From CAVPTL01 sp963729195 (GTDB lineage Bacteria > Actinomycetota > Thermoleophilia > Gaiellales > JAICJC01), in contig CAVSNF010000019.1 of NCBI GenBank assembly GCA_963729195.1, positions 248,001-312,000 on the forward strand: DNA of 64,000 nucleotides, given 5' to 3'. The position numbers and the translations under genes are program-made. The stretch's first letter is position 1, and every line of letters starts with the position of its first letter. This document shows positions 18,424 through 26,185 of this stretch, one piece after another. The notes beneath the pieces are model-generated. The model ran no database searches, was not told where the DNA came from, and saw nothing but the letters and a program-made list of their open reading frames with translations.

Positions 18424-19521
18424 TCAGCAGATCCGCGGCAGCGGGTCGCCGACCAACTGATCCATCACTCGCCGGCCGCCAAAGCTCGTCTCCACCAGCA
18501 CCATCCCGGGGGGCTCGGTACGCACCTCACCGATCTCAGCGGCCTCCTCGCAGCCGGGTATGCTGCGCAACGTCTCGAGCGCGGTGTCGGAGTTGTCGGG
18601 ATGGACAAACGCCACCAGCTTCCCCTCGTTGGCCACGTACATCGGGTCGATCCCAAGGATCTCGGCGGCACCCGCGACCCCCGGCTTCACCGGCACCGCC
18701 CGCTCATGCACGATCATCGCCACCGCCGATGCCCGGGCGAGCTCATTCAGGACCGAGGCGACCCCACCGCGGGTCGCGTCTCGCAGGCACCGGATCGATG
18801 GGCCGCAGGTTTCCAGCAACGCATCAACCGCCGGCCACAGTGAGCGAGTATCCGACTCGATCTCGGCATCCAGCTCGAACTCGCCGCGGGCCACCATGAT
18901 GGCGGTGCCGTGCTCTCCCACGCTGCCCGAGAGCAGGATGCGATCGCCAGGTCGCAGCCCGGCGGGCGAGAGCGACGCGCGGGCATCCCGCCTGCCAACG
19001 CCGGCGGTGCACACATACATCCCGTCCGCGTGGCCTCGCTCGACCACCTTGGTATCGCCGGCGACGATCTCCACGCAGGCCGTCTGGGCGGCGGCGGCGA
19101 TCGCCTCCACCTCGGCGCGCAGGTCGTCCGCCGCAAGCCCCTCCTCCAGGATCAGCGAGAGCGTTAGGGCGAGCGGGCGGGCACCCGAGACCGCCAGGTC
19201 GTTGACGGTGCCGTTGACCGCGAGATCGCCGATCGACCCGCCCGGGAACCGCAGCGGTTTGACCACGTATGAGTCGGTGGTGAAAGCCAGTCCGACGCCA
19301 CCGACATCGACGTCCCCGGCATCGGCCATGCGCGCCAGGGACTCCCCTCCGAGCGCCGGCACCAGGAGGCCTTCGATGAGCGTCTGCGTAGCCTTCCCGC
19401 CGGCTCCGTGCGCCATCGTGATCTGGGTGTCGCGGAAGCGAGCACGCCGCCCCCGCACGTGCTCGATCAGGTCGAGCACCCGCTGCTCGCCTTCGGAGAT
19501 CGTGGACTGGGAACTGCTCAC
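18424..19521 (-). CDS. hypE: hydrogenase maturation protein HypE
   Basis: HypE dehydrates the carbamoyl group on its C-terminal cysteine to a thiocyanate, which is then transferred to iron. The 365-residue protein has the PurM-like ATP-binding start ITMAHGAGGKATQTLIEGLL, the loop GSVGEHGTAIM, DATRGGVASVLNELA, and ends in PRIC with the essential terminal Cys. Unlike the genes downstream it is intact. The start overlaps the hypD stop by ATGA. Confidence 0.97.
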   Translation of the reverse strand: MSSSQSTISEGEQRVLDLIEHVRGRRARFRDTQITMAHGAGGKATQTLIEGLLVPALGGESLARMADAGDVDVGGVGLAFTTDSYVVKPLRFPGGSIGDLAVNGTVNDLAVSGARPLALTLSLILEEGLAADDLRAEVEAIAAAAQTACVEIVAGDTKVVERGHADGMYVCTAGVGRRDARASLSPAGLRPGDRILLSGSVGEHGTAIMVARGEFELDAEIESDTRSLWPAVDALLETCGPSIRCLRDATRGGVASVLNELARASAVAMIVHERAVPVKPGVAGAAEILGIDPMYVANEGKLVAFVHPDNSDTALETLRSIPGCEEAAEIGEVRTEPPGMVLVETSFGGRRVMDQLVGDPLPRIC

Positions 19522-20633
19522 ACCACCTCCCGCTCACGGGCGAACCGGCCGTAGTTGTAGTACGCCGCGCAGGCGCCCTCGGATGAGACCATGCAGGTGC
19601 CGATGGGACGCTCGGGTGTGCAGGCGGTGCCAAAAACCTTGCACTCCCACGGCTTGATCACACCTTTCAACACCTCGCCGCATTGGCAGGCCTTGGGGTC
19701 GGCGACTCGTACCCCGGGGACGCTGAACCGGCGCTCAGCGTCCAGGTCGGCGTAGTCGTCGGAGATTCGCAGACCGCTGTGGGAGATGAAACCCAGCCCT
19801 CGCCACTCGAAGTGCGGCCGCAGTTCGAACACCTCGGCCATCACCTCCAGCGCGCGAAGGTTGCCCTCGTACGGCACCACTCGCTTGTACTGGTTCTCGA
19901 CCTGGCAGCGGCCCTCGCGCAACTGGCGCAGGATCATTGCGATCGCCTGCAGGATGTCGAGGGGTTCGAATCCCGCGATCACGACCGGCTTGTGGTAGTC
20001 GGCCGGGATGAACTCGAACGGCCGGGCGCCGACGATGGTGGAGACGTGCCCGGGGCCGACGAAGCCGTCCAAGCGCAGGTCGGGCGACTCCAGCAGAGCT
20101 CGGAGCGGCGGCACGATGGTCACATGGCTGCACATGCAGGAGAAGTTCTGGATCCCCTCGGCTCGCGCCCGTTTGAGCGTCAACGCCGTTGAGGGCGCGG
20201 TCGTTTCGAATCCGATTGCGTAGAACACGACCTGCCGGTCAGGGTTTTCCCGCGCAATCCGAAGCGCGTCGAGCGGCGAGTAGACCATCCGCACGTCGGC
20301 GCCTTCGGCCTTGGCCTCGAGCAGTGTCCCGTTGGCACCTGGCACCCGCATCATGTCGCCAAAGCACGTGAAAATCACGCCGTCCCGGTGCGCCACCGCG
20401 ATGCCGTCATCCACCCGGCCCATCGGGATCACGCACACCGGACATCCGGGGCCATGCACCAGCTCGACGTTGGACGGCAGCAGGTCGTCGACCCCGTACT
20501 TGTAAATCGAGTGGGTATGTCCGCCGCACACCTCCATGAACTTGTAGTGGCGGCCGGGCTCAACCAGCGACACGATCTCGCCCGCAACAGCGCGACCCAG
20601 GTCGGGATCGCGGAACTCGTCGACGAACTTCAC
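19518..20633 (-). CDS. hypD: hydrogenase maturation protein HypD
   Basis: HypD, with HypC, is the Fe-S scaffold on which the Fe(CN)2CO unit is built. FMEVCGGHTHSIYKYG and HGPGCPVCVIP hold the catalytic cysteines. IGFETTAPSTA and IPADYHKPVVIAGFEPLDIL are further family blocks. The [4Fe-4S] ligands lie in the C-terminal segments CQCGEVLKG and CKVFGTACTPERPIGTCMVS. The length of 371 residues is normal and the gene is intact. It overlaps its neighbours on both sides by 4 bases. Confidence 0.97.
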   Translation of the reverse strand: MKFVDEFRDPDLGRAVAGEIVSLVEPGRHYKFMEVCGGHTHSIYKYGVDDLLPSNVELVHGPGCPVCVIPMGRVDDGIAVAHRDGVIFTCFGDMMRVPGANGTLLEAKAEGADVRMVYSPLDALRIARENPDRQVVFYAIGFETTAPSTALTLKRARAEGIQNFSCMCSHVTIVPPLRALLESPDLRLDGFVGPGHVSTIVGARPFEFIPADYHKPVVIAGFEPLDILQAIAMILRQLREGRCQVENQYKRVVPYEGNLRALEVMAEVFELRPHFEWRGLGFISHSGLRISDDYADLDAERRFSVPGVRVADPKACQCGEVLKGVIKPWECKVFGTACTPERPIGTCMVSSEGACAAYYNYGRFAREREVV

Positions 20634-20875
20634 GCCGCCCTCCCGCCACCGGTCGGCATCGCAATCGCCACGCCGGCGTGCACCAGCACCACGTCCCCGG
20701 CCGCAACCGCGTCCACCAGCGCTGGATCGACGGTGCGCAGCGCGCCCCGCTCGTCACGGCACAGGCATAGGCCGTGACCGACATCAGCCTCGATCACCGT
20801 CATCGGATCGCCGTCATCGCCGCACGTGATGCAGTGGTCGCTACTGCACGACACCTGAGCGGGGTCGCCGCTCAC
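20630..20875 (-). CDS. HypC-like second chaperone
   Basis: An 81-residue HypC/HupF-like protein. The usual MCLAxP start is replaced by a longer N terminus with CSSDHCITCGDDG, a three-cysteine cluster. The rest (VDAVAAGDVVLVHAGVAIAM) follows the HypC beta barrel. It lies between a canonical hypC and hypD with ATGA overlaps. Two HypC-type chaperones in one operon suggest separate roles, for instance one with HypD and one with the large subunit. Confidence 0.8.
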   Translation of the reverse strand: MSGDPAQVSCSSDHCITCGDDGDPMTVIEADVGHGLCLCRDERGALRTVDPALVDAVAAGDVVLVHAGVAIAMPTGGGRAA

Positions 20876-21147
20876 TCGATCACGCTTGCCTTGAGCTCTT
20901 CGAGCTCGCGCTCATAATCCTCGCCCATGCGCTCGAGCATGTCGCGGGTCGCACGGGCTTCCTCCTCGTCCACCTGGGAGATCGCGAACCCGACGTGGAT
21001 CAGTACCCAGTCGCCGGGCGTGACACCACCATCGATGTCCAGCAAGCCGATGTTGACGTTTCGCCGCACGCCCGCGACCTCGACGATGGCCAGCCTGCGC
21101 TCGTCGTCCACCACCTCGACGATCTGACCAGGTATCGCGAGACACAT
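20872..21147 (-). CDS. hypC: hydrogenase assembly chaperone HypC
   Basis: Starts MCLAIPGQIVEVVDDERR, with the essential Cys2 that binds the Fe(CN)2CO group. GDWVLIHVGFAISQVDEEEA is the conserved C-terminal block. I chose the ATG at 21147, not one 11 codons upstream, because the family starts MCLA and GGGAG stands at the right distance. It is the first gene of the hydrogenase operon and lies next to the divergent operator region. Confidence 0.95.
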   Translation of the reverse strand: MCLAIPGQIVEVVDDERRLAIVEVAGVRRNVNIGLLDIDGGVTPGDWVLIHVGFAISQVDEEEARATRDMLERMGEDYERELEELKASVIE

Positions 21148-21239
21148 CGCGTCCAACTCCCCCGTCGTTGTGAGGATCAACCACTTGCCCCAGAGAGACA
21201 GCCTGTTCTACCATGGCCCGCAGGCCCGCAATCGGGCCC

Positions 21240-21280
21240 GGTAACCGCGATTACCAGGCATATTGGTAACCACGATTACC
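21240..21280. promoter_or_regulatory. tandem palindromic operators between divergent hydrogenase units
   Basis: GGTAACCGCGATTACC (21240-21255) and GGTAACCACGATTACC (21265-21280) are two near-identical palindromes GGTAA-N6-TTACC, centred 25 bp apart. The half-site length and 6-bp spacer are like Crp boxes (TGTGA-N6-TCACA). The Crp/Fnr-like gene at 21362 is the obvious binder. The sites lie 93-133 bp upstream of hypC and 82-122 bp upstream of the regulator, so either or both promoters may be controlled. Confidence 0.7.
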
Positions 21281-21361
21281 AGGTCGGCAGGTTTCCGCCC
21301 AGGCGCCCAGGGGTATGCTCGGCGGGAGATTTTCCACGGGGAATGTGACGCAGGGGAGGGG

Positions 21362-22183
21362 ATGGACTTCGACCCAGCTGCAGAGTCCTCGCGGTGGACA
21401 CAGGGGCGTCCGAGGCGCCCCGAAACGCCCCCGCTGTACGGCTACGTGCTCGACGTCGACGACGATCTTGCCGATGAGCTCGACGTCCGCATGCGGCTCG
21501 GCGCGCGCCAGGTGGCGACCGCCAAGGTGCTCGATGCCAGGCAGGGCGCGTGCGATCTCTCGCCATGGCTCTCGGCTGTTGGGCACGGACCGGGACTGCT
21601 GCTGTTCGACGGCCTGGTGGCGATCCACACCCGCATCGCCGATCGCACCGTTACCGAGCTGATCGGTCCGGGAGACGTGCTCCAGCCGCTGTCGCCGCGG
21701 ATCGACGAGATGTTCGAGCGGGCGGTCGCGTTTCGGGCGTTGGAGGCCACCCGCTTCGCGTTGCTGGACGACGAGTTTGCCGAGCGTGTGCTGCCGTGGC
21801 CCCAGATCTCGCAGGCGCTCTTTCGCCGGGCAGAGCGACGCTCCGAAGATGTCGAAACCCTGCGTGCGATCTCGTGCCAACCCCGGTTGGACACGCGGCT
21901 GGTACTGCTGCTGTGGCACCTGGCCGCGCGCTGGGGCCGGGTGGAGCGGGCCGGCATACACCTACAGTTGCCGCTCACCCACCGGCTGATTGGCCAGCTG
22001 ATCTCGGCCGAACGGCCGTCGGTGACGCATGCGCTGGCGCGCCTCTCACGGTCGGGCGTGGTGACCGGCAAGGCGGGCGACTGGCATCTGCACGGGAACG
22101 TCGAAGATCATGTCGAGGGGCTCACCGACCGCACTGCTCAGCTCCCGCGCCAGCCCGTCGGCGATCGGATCGCCAGCGCGTGA
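21362..22183 (+). CDS. Crp/Fnr-like transcription regulator of the hydrogenase locus
   Basis: A 273-residue protein with a C-terminal winged-helix DNA-binding domain: LQLPLTHRLIGQLISAERPS then VTHALARLSRSGVV is the helix-turn-helix of the Crp/Fnr family. The N-terminal domain has the overall barrel layout, but I see no cNMP phosphate-binding cassette and no FNR-type cysteine cluster, so the signal is unknown. I start at the ATG giving MDFDPAAES, since the longer in-frame start runs into the operator region. The stop overlaps the orphan small-subunit gene (GTGA). Confidence 0.8.
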   Translation: MDFDPAAESSRWTQGRPRRPETPPLYGYVLDVDDDLADELDVRMRLGARQVATAKVLDARQGACDLSPWLSAVGHGPGLLLFDGLVAIHTRIADRTVTELIGPGDVLQPLSPRIDEMFERAVAFRALEATRFALLDDEFAERVLPWPQISQALFRRAERRSEDVETLRAISCQPRLDTRLVLLLWHLAARWGRVERAGIHLQLPLTHRLIGQLISAERPSVTHALARLSRSGVVTGKAGDWHLHGNVEDHVEGLTDRTAQLPRQPVGDRIASA

Positions 22184-23232
22184 ACCACCCCATCAGCCTC
22201 CTCTGGATCACCAGTGGGCTTGGATGCGACGGTGACTCGATCGCGATGACCGCAGCCACCAGCCCCAGTCTCGAGGACATGCTGCGTGGATGCCTCCCCG
22301 GCATGCCTCCGGTGGTGATGTACAACCCGGTGTTCGCATTCGAGACCGGGCGGGAGTTCCTGCGGGCGTTCGAACGCGCTGCGGCCGGCCGGCTCGACCC
22401 GTTCATCCTGGTGCTCGAGGGAGCGGTGCCGAACGAGGAGATCAATGGCGATGGTCACTGGGCGGGCATGGGGGTGGCGCCCAATGGCCAGCCGATTCTG
22501 ACCAACGACTGGCTCACCCGGCTGGCCCCCAAGGCCGCGGCGGTGCTGGCCCTCGGCACCTGTGCGGCCTACGGTGGTGTGCCGGCCATGCGTAACAACC
22601 CGACCGGGGCGATGGGACTGCGCGACTACCTCGGGGCTGGCTGGGTCTCTCGCCTGGGAGTCCCGATCGTGAACCTCCCGGGCTGCCCGGTGCAGCCTGA
22701 CAACATCACTGAGACGCTGCTGTGCATGGTATTGCAGGTCGCCAAGCTGGGTCCGGAAATTCAACTGGACGAGCAGGGAAGGCCACGCCGGATCTTCGAT
22801 CGCACGGTGCACGAGAGTTGCAACCGCGCCGGTTTCGCGGAGACCGGCGAGTTCTCCCCTGCCCACGGGGATGGCAAGTGTCTGGTTAAGCTCGGCTGCA
22901 ACGGGCCTGTGGCGCGCTGCAACGTGCCGATCCGCGGCTGGGTCAACGGGATTGGCGGCTGCCCCAACGTGGGCGGCATCTGCACCGCCTGCACCATGCC
23001 CGGGTTCCCCGACCGCTACCTGCCCTTGATGGAGCCCAGCGTCGGCGCGCGGCTGTACGCCCGCACCGGACGCCTCGCCCACGGTCCGCTGGTGAGGTAT
23101 CTGCGCGAGCGCCGCATCCGTAAGGTGTTCGACGTCGAGCCCGCGTGGCGCCGGCCCGGACCAGAGCTCGCCAGCGGATATCGCCCACCCGAGCCGGTTG
23201 CAACGACAAGTGAGCGGGCTGAGGTGGTGTGA
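22180..23232 (+). CDS. orphan second [NiFe] hydrogenase small subunit
   Basis: A full-length (350-residue) paralogue of the small subunit at 17346-18405, in a different operon and without its own large subunit. All ligand motifs are kept: LGCDGDSIAM (Cys-x-x-Asp), GTCAAYGG, GCPVQPDN, CNRAGF, CLVKLGCNGPVARCNVP and GGCPNVGGICTACTMPGFP. The reading frame is intact. It could make an alternative heterodimer with the only large subunit in the window, or act in redox sensing with the regulator it is translationally coupled to. Both ideas are inference. Confidence 0.9.
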   Translation: MNHPISLLWITSGLGCDGDSIAMTAATSPSLEDMLRGCLPGMPPVVMYNPVFAFETGREFLRAFERAAAGRLDPFILVLEGAVPNEEINGDGHWAGMGVAPNGQPILTNDWLTRLAPKAAAVLALGTCAAYGGVPAMRNNPTGAMGLRDYLGAGWVSRLGVPIVNLPGCPVQPDNITETLLCMVLQVAKLGPEIQLDEQGRPRRIFDRTVHESCNRAGFAETGEFSPAHGDGKCLVKLGCNGPVARCNVPIRGWVNGIGGCPNVGGICTACTMPGFPDRYLPLMEPSVGARLYARTGRLAHGPLVRYLRERRIRKVFDVEPAWRRPGPELASGYRPPEPVATTSERAEVV

Positions 23233-23750
23233 CCACCGCCGCACACGTCGAACCTCTGCGGTTCAACGACATGCAGGAGGCCACGGCCGCCCTCCGCGCT
23301 CGCGGGCTGCGGCTCTCCACCCCGCGCCGCATGATCCTGGCGGAGCTGTTCGACGCCGACGGCCCGGTGTCGGCCGAATACCTGGCGGGACGCCTCGGCC
23401 TCGACCCGGCCTCGGTGTACCGCAACCTGGAGACGCTCGAAGCGCACGGGGCGGTGCAACATGTTCACCTCGGCCACGGCCCCGGCCTGCACGCGCTGGT
23501 GGGGCCGGGCGAGTACGAGTACCTGTACTGCGAGCAGTGCGGAGCGGTATCGGCGCTGGCGCCGCGTGAGCTCGAGCCGGTGCGGGCTCGGATCCGCGAG
23601 CGCACCGGCTTCGAGGCTCGGTTCAACCACTTCCCGATTGTCGGCACCTGCGCCGTCTGCGCTGGGGCGGAGTCAGGCGATCCCACCGAACTCCACAGTC
23701 ACGGCGATCACGTTCACGCGCATCCGCACGACCACCCGCACGATCACTGA
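23229..23750 (+). CDS. Fur-family metalloregulator with His-rich tail (probable nickel regulator)
   Basis: A 173-residue Fur-family protein. The winged helix covers about residues 25-90 (LSTPRRMILAELF, LDPASVYRNLETLEAHGAV). Two CxxC pairs, CEQC at 101-104 and CAVC at 141-144, form the structural zinc site. The last 18 residues contain nine His, spaced like a nickel- or zinc-binding tail. It overlaps the orphan small-subunit gene (GTGA) and faces a nickel importer, so Nur-like nickel sensing is more likely than Zur. The metal specificity is inference. Confidence 0.85.
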   Translation: MTTAAHVEPLRFNDMQEATAALRARGLRLSTPRRMILAELFDADGPVSAEYLAGRLGLDPASVYRNLETLEAHGAVQHVHLGHGPGLHALVGPGEYEYLYCEQCGAVSALAPRELEPVRARIRERTGFEARFNHFPIVGTCAVCAGAESGDPTELHSHGDHVHAHPHDHPHDH

Positions 23751-23757
23751 GCGATCG

Positions 23758-24807
23758 TCACCCGCGGTGGAGCATCTCGCTCCAGCGCTCCTCAATCCGC
23801 CCTTTCTTCCACACCAGCAATGAGATCGCCCAGGTGACCACGAACGCCGCCACGATCGCGTAGCCGATGTGACCAAAGTCGAGTCTGTCAAGCCAGCTCC
23901 AGAACCCGCCGGTGAGTGAGAACTTGGCGGCCAGTACCTGCAGCAACTCGATCGTGCCGATCAGCAGCGCCACCGTCACCGACAGCGTTGTGACAGTGAT
24001 GTTGTAGTAAATCTTGCGAACCGGGTTGGAGAACGCCCAGCCGTACGCCTGGCTCATGAAGGCGCCGTCGGCGGTGTCCATCAGCGACATCCCCGCGGCA
24101 AAGAGGATGGGCAGCGAGAGTACCGCCAGGAATGGCACCTCGTGGGTGGCGACGCCGGCCGCGATCGCCAGGAGGCCGACCTCGGTGGCAGTGTCGAATC
24201 CGAGGCCGAACAGCACGCCCAGGGGGTACATCTTCCAGCTCGCGTCAATTCGTTGAGACACGCGCGCCAGCCAGAAGCGATTCATCAGGCCGCGGTCGAG
24301 CAGCCGCTGATCGAGCTGCTCGGCGTCGTAGGCGCCGGTGCGCATCGCGAAGAAGATCCGCAGGATGTCGATCAGCACGAGCAGATTGAGGATGCCGATG
24401 ATCAAGAGGAACGTGCCTGACACGCTGGCGCCGATGTACCCGCCGTAGCTCTGAAACCCGGGGATTCGTGAGTTCACAGTCTTGGCCGCGATCGCCAGGC
24501 CGGCGGCCAGCGAGAACACGATCGTCGAGTGACCGAGCGAGAAGAAGAAGCCGACCCCCAGCGGACGCTGCCCGTCTTGGAGGAGCTTTCGGGTGGTGTT
24601 GTCGATTGCCGCGATGTGATCGGCGTCGAACGCGTGCCGCAGCCCGAAGGTGAACGCCAGCGTGCCCAGTCCGGCCATCGCCGGATTTCCATGGGCGTAG
24701 TACACGAAGAGCCCCCACCCGAGCACGTTCAGCGCCGCCACCGCCACACCGAAATAGGCGAGCCGCAGCCACTCAGCGCGCGAGATTACGCGTGTCCAGG
24801 AGGTCAT
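23758..24807 (-). CDS. NiCoT-family nickel/cobalt importer
   Basis: A 349-residue inner-membrane permease with about eight helices. The signature RHAFDADHIAAID (residues 57-69) is the HX4DH metal-selectivity motif of NixA/HoxN/NicO carriers. FSLGHSTIVF, LGFDTATEVGLLA and GMSLMDTADG are the other conserved blocks. It supplies Ni2+, needed for the hydrogenase beside it. It converges on the Fur-like gene with only 7 bases between the stops. Confidence 0.95.
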   Translation of the reverse strand: MTSWTRVISRAEWLRLAYFGVAVAALNVLGWGLFVYYAHGNPAMAGLGTLAFTFGLRHAFDADHIAAIDNTTRKLLQDGQRPLGVGFFFSLGHSTIVFSLAAGLAIAAKTVNSRIPGFQSYGGYIGASVSGTFLLIIGILNLLVLIDILRIFFAMRTGAYDAEQLDQRLLDRGLMNRFWLARVSQRIDASWKMYPLGVLFGLGFDTATEVGLLAIAAGVATHEVPFLAVLSLPILFAAGMSLMDTADGAFMSQAYGWAFSNPVRKIYYNITVTTLSVTVALLIGTIELLQVLAAKFSLTGGFWSWLDRLDFGHIGYAIVAAFVVTWAISLLVWKKGRIEERWSEMLHRG

Positions 24808-24832
24808 CGCTAGGCGTGACGGTCACATACCT

Positions 24833-24861
24833 GCAACCTGGCTGCAACAGTAAGGTGTTGC
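24833..24861. promoter_or_regulatory. GCAAC repeats upstream of the nickel importer, possible Nur/Fur box
   Basis: GCAAC occurs at 24833-24837 and 24844-24848 and inverted (GTTGC) at 24857-24861. The inner pair forms GCAACA-N6-TGTTGC. It starts about 25 bp upstream of the importer ATG. The Streptomyces Nur box has TTGC half-sites, so control by the Fur-like neighbour is plausible. The rest of 24862-25102 shows nothing I can assign. Confidence 0.5.
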
Positions 24862-25102
24862 CGATTACTGGTTCCCTCGGCCGGCGGTTCGCAAGAACAC
24901 CACAGGCTCCTCGTGAGCTGCGAGGTCATAGACCGTCGACCACTGTGGCGCGCTGGTACGGCGGGGAAGACACTGTGGCCCACGTGGCGGCTGGCCCGGC
25001 GATGCGGAGCCCTGCAGGCGCGTCGGTGGATGGAGAACTCTGGAGGGCCCACGGCGTAGGGCGGCCAGAATCGACCGAGGTTCAAGCCGGCTGCTGCTTC
25101 GT

Positions 25103-25639
25103 TTAGAAGGCGCCGAGCAGGAGCGGTATGAACAGGCTGACGCCGAGAGCGTACAGGGCGTCGAACCAGAAGATCCGCAGGGTGTTGGCCAGGGTGATCA
25201 GACCGGAAGCGGTCTTGGCGAGGTAGAACGTCATTCCGCGCCCGCGGGCGTCGTGCACCTGGGCGGTGAGCGAGGCAGCGTCCTGACGGCTGGGAAAGGC
25301 GTGCATTCCGATCGAGTAGCCCAGCCACGCGAGCACGATCAGCACCGGGTCGTTGAACTGCTCGTGCAGGACGACCAGCTGGTAGGCCACCGTGAGCGTG
25401 AGGATCGAGCACAGCACGGTGTTGATCACCAGCGGCCCGGCCGAAATCAGAAGCGCGGCGCGAAGGCTCTTGGACTGGCCGTGGATCACGTAGCCGGCGG
25501 GGTTACCCATTGGCCGGAAATAGCTGACCTCGTAGACGGGCGTGTCGGTCAGGTCGCAGAAGAAGCGATGCGCGATCTCGTGCACCACCACGCCGGGAAA
25601 CGTGACGAGCGCTACCAACCAACCGGGGAGAAAGAACAT
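25103..25639 (-). CDS. membrane zinc metalloprotease-like protein (HEIAH)
   Basis: A 178-residue membrane protein with VVVHEIAHRFF at residues 18-28, the HExxH motif of integral-membrane metalloproteases, inside a hydrophobic segment. Four or so further helices follow. The second M50 motif (NPDG-type) is not evident; LTAQVHDARG is too different. It resembles small M50-like or DUF3267-like proteins. A GGCAG element precedes the ATG. It lies 11 bases after a TPR-like membrane protein gene on the same strand. Confidence 0.65.
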   Translation of the reverse strand: MFFLPGWLVALVTFPGVVVHEIAHRFFCDLTDTPVYEVSYFRPMGNPAGYVIHGQSKSLRAALLISAGPLVINTVLCSILTLTVAYQLVVLHEQFNDPVLIVLAWLGYSIGMHAFPSRQDAASLTAQVHDARGRGMTFYLAKTASGLITLANTLRIFWFDALYALGVSLFIPLLLGAF

Positions 25640-25650
25640 GCTGCCTCTCG

Positions 25651-26073
25651 TTAATTGACAGTGGAGAAGTACTGCTGGTACTTCGCTGGCATGTACTGCT
25701 TGAGCGCATCCCAGTCGCTTTGACTGAGCCGAACGCCCTTCAGTAGGTTCATGGCATCGGTGGGTTCGCCGGCTGCGAACTCGGCCTCCGCGAGGGCGAC
25801 CGTGACGTTCTTGGATGTGGGCGCTTGACCGTGCGCACGCTGGAGATCGGTGACGGCGGTCTGGTAGTCGCCGCGTTTCAGCGCGGACTGGCCGTTTCGC
25901 AAATCGCGCGCGGCCGATATCACCCCGGGCGCGAGTGCGAACGAGTAGACGGCGGCCAGCAGTGTGAGCACCCCTGCAACCACGATGGGGAGCGGATAAC
26001 GGTGCTTTGGGAGTGCCGGCGGCGGGCTCGGAACGTCCGCGACCAACTCGCCCGTGGGCTCTGCAATGGTCAT
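25651..26073 (-). CDS. single-pass membrane protein with TPR-like repeats
   Basis: Residues 1-25 are a Pro-rich cytoplasmic part. A membrane helix follows (LPIVVAGVLTLLAAVYSFAL). The outer part has NGQSALKRGDYQTAVTDLQ and VALAEAEFAAGEPTDAMNLL, which are two TPR-type helical pairs. It probably binds protein partners at the membrane. The co-transcribed HEIAH protease is the obvious one. The 112 bp upstream contain TATCG-GT-CGATA, a small palindrome. Confidence 0.65.
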   Translation of the reverse strand: MTIAEPTGELVADVPSPPPALPKHRYPLPIVVAGVLTLLAAVYSFALAPGVISAARDLRNGQSALKRGDYQTAVTDLQRAHGQAPTSKNVTVALAEAEFAAGEPTDAMNLLKGVRLSQSDWDALKQYMPAKYQQYFSTVN

Positions 26074-26185
26074 GTCGCGAGTATCGGTCGATACAAGCGG
26101 TGAGGCTCATCCCCCGTTCGAGGGGTGACGCCGGAGGTAGTCCTCAGCACTCCGATGGAGGGATTTCGGGGTAGCGTGGCCTCCG

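Noticed and set aside
21362..22183. The hydrogenase-locus regulator as an oxygen-sensing FNR
   Set aside because: It has only two scattered Cys and no four-Cys N-terminal cluster.
24862..25102. A plus-strand open frame of 104 codons upstream of the membrane metalloprotease region (24792-25106)
   Set aside because: No ribosome site, low-quality composition, and it overlaps the importer promoter; I see no evidence of a gene.
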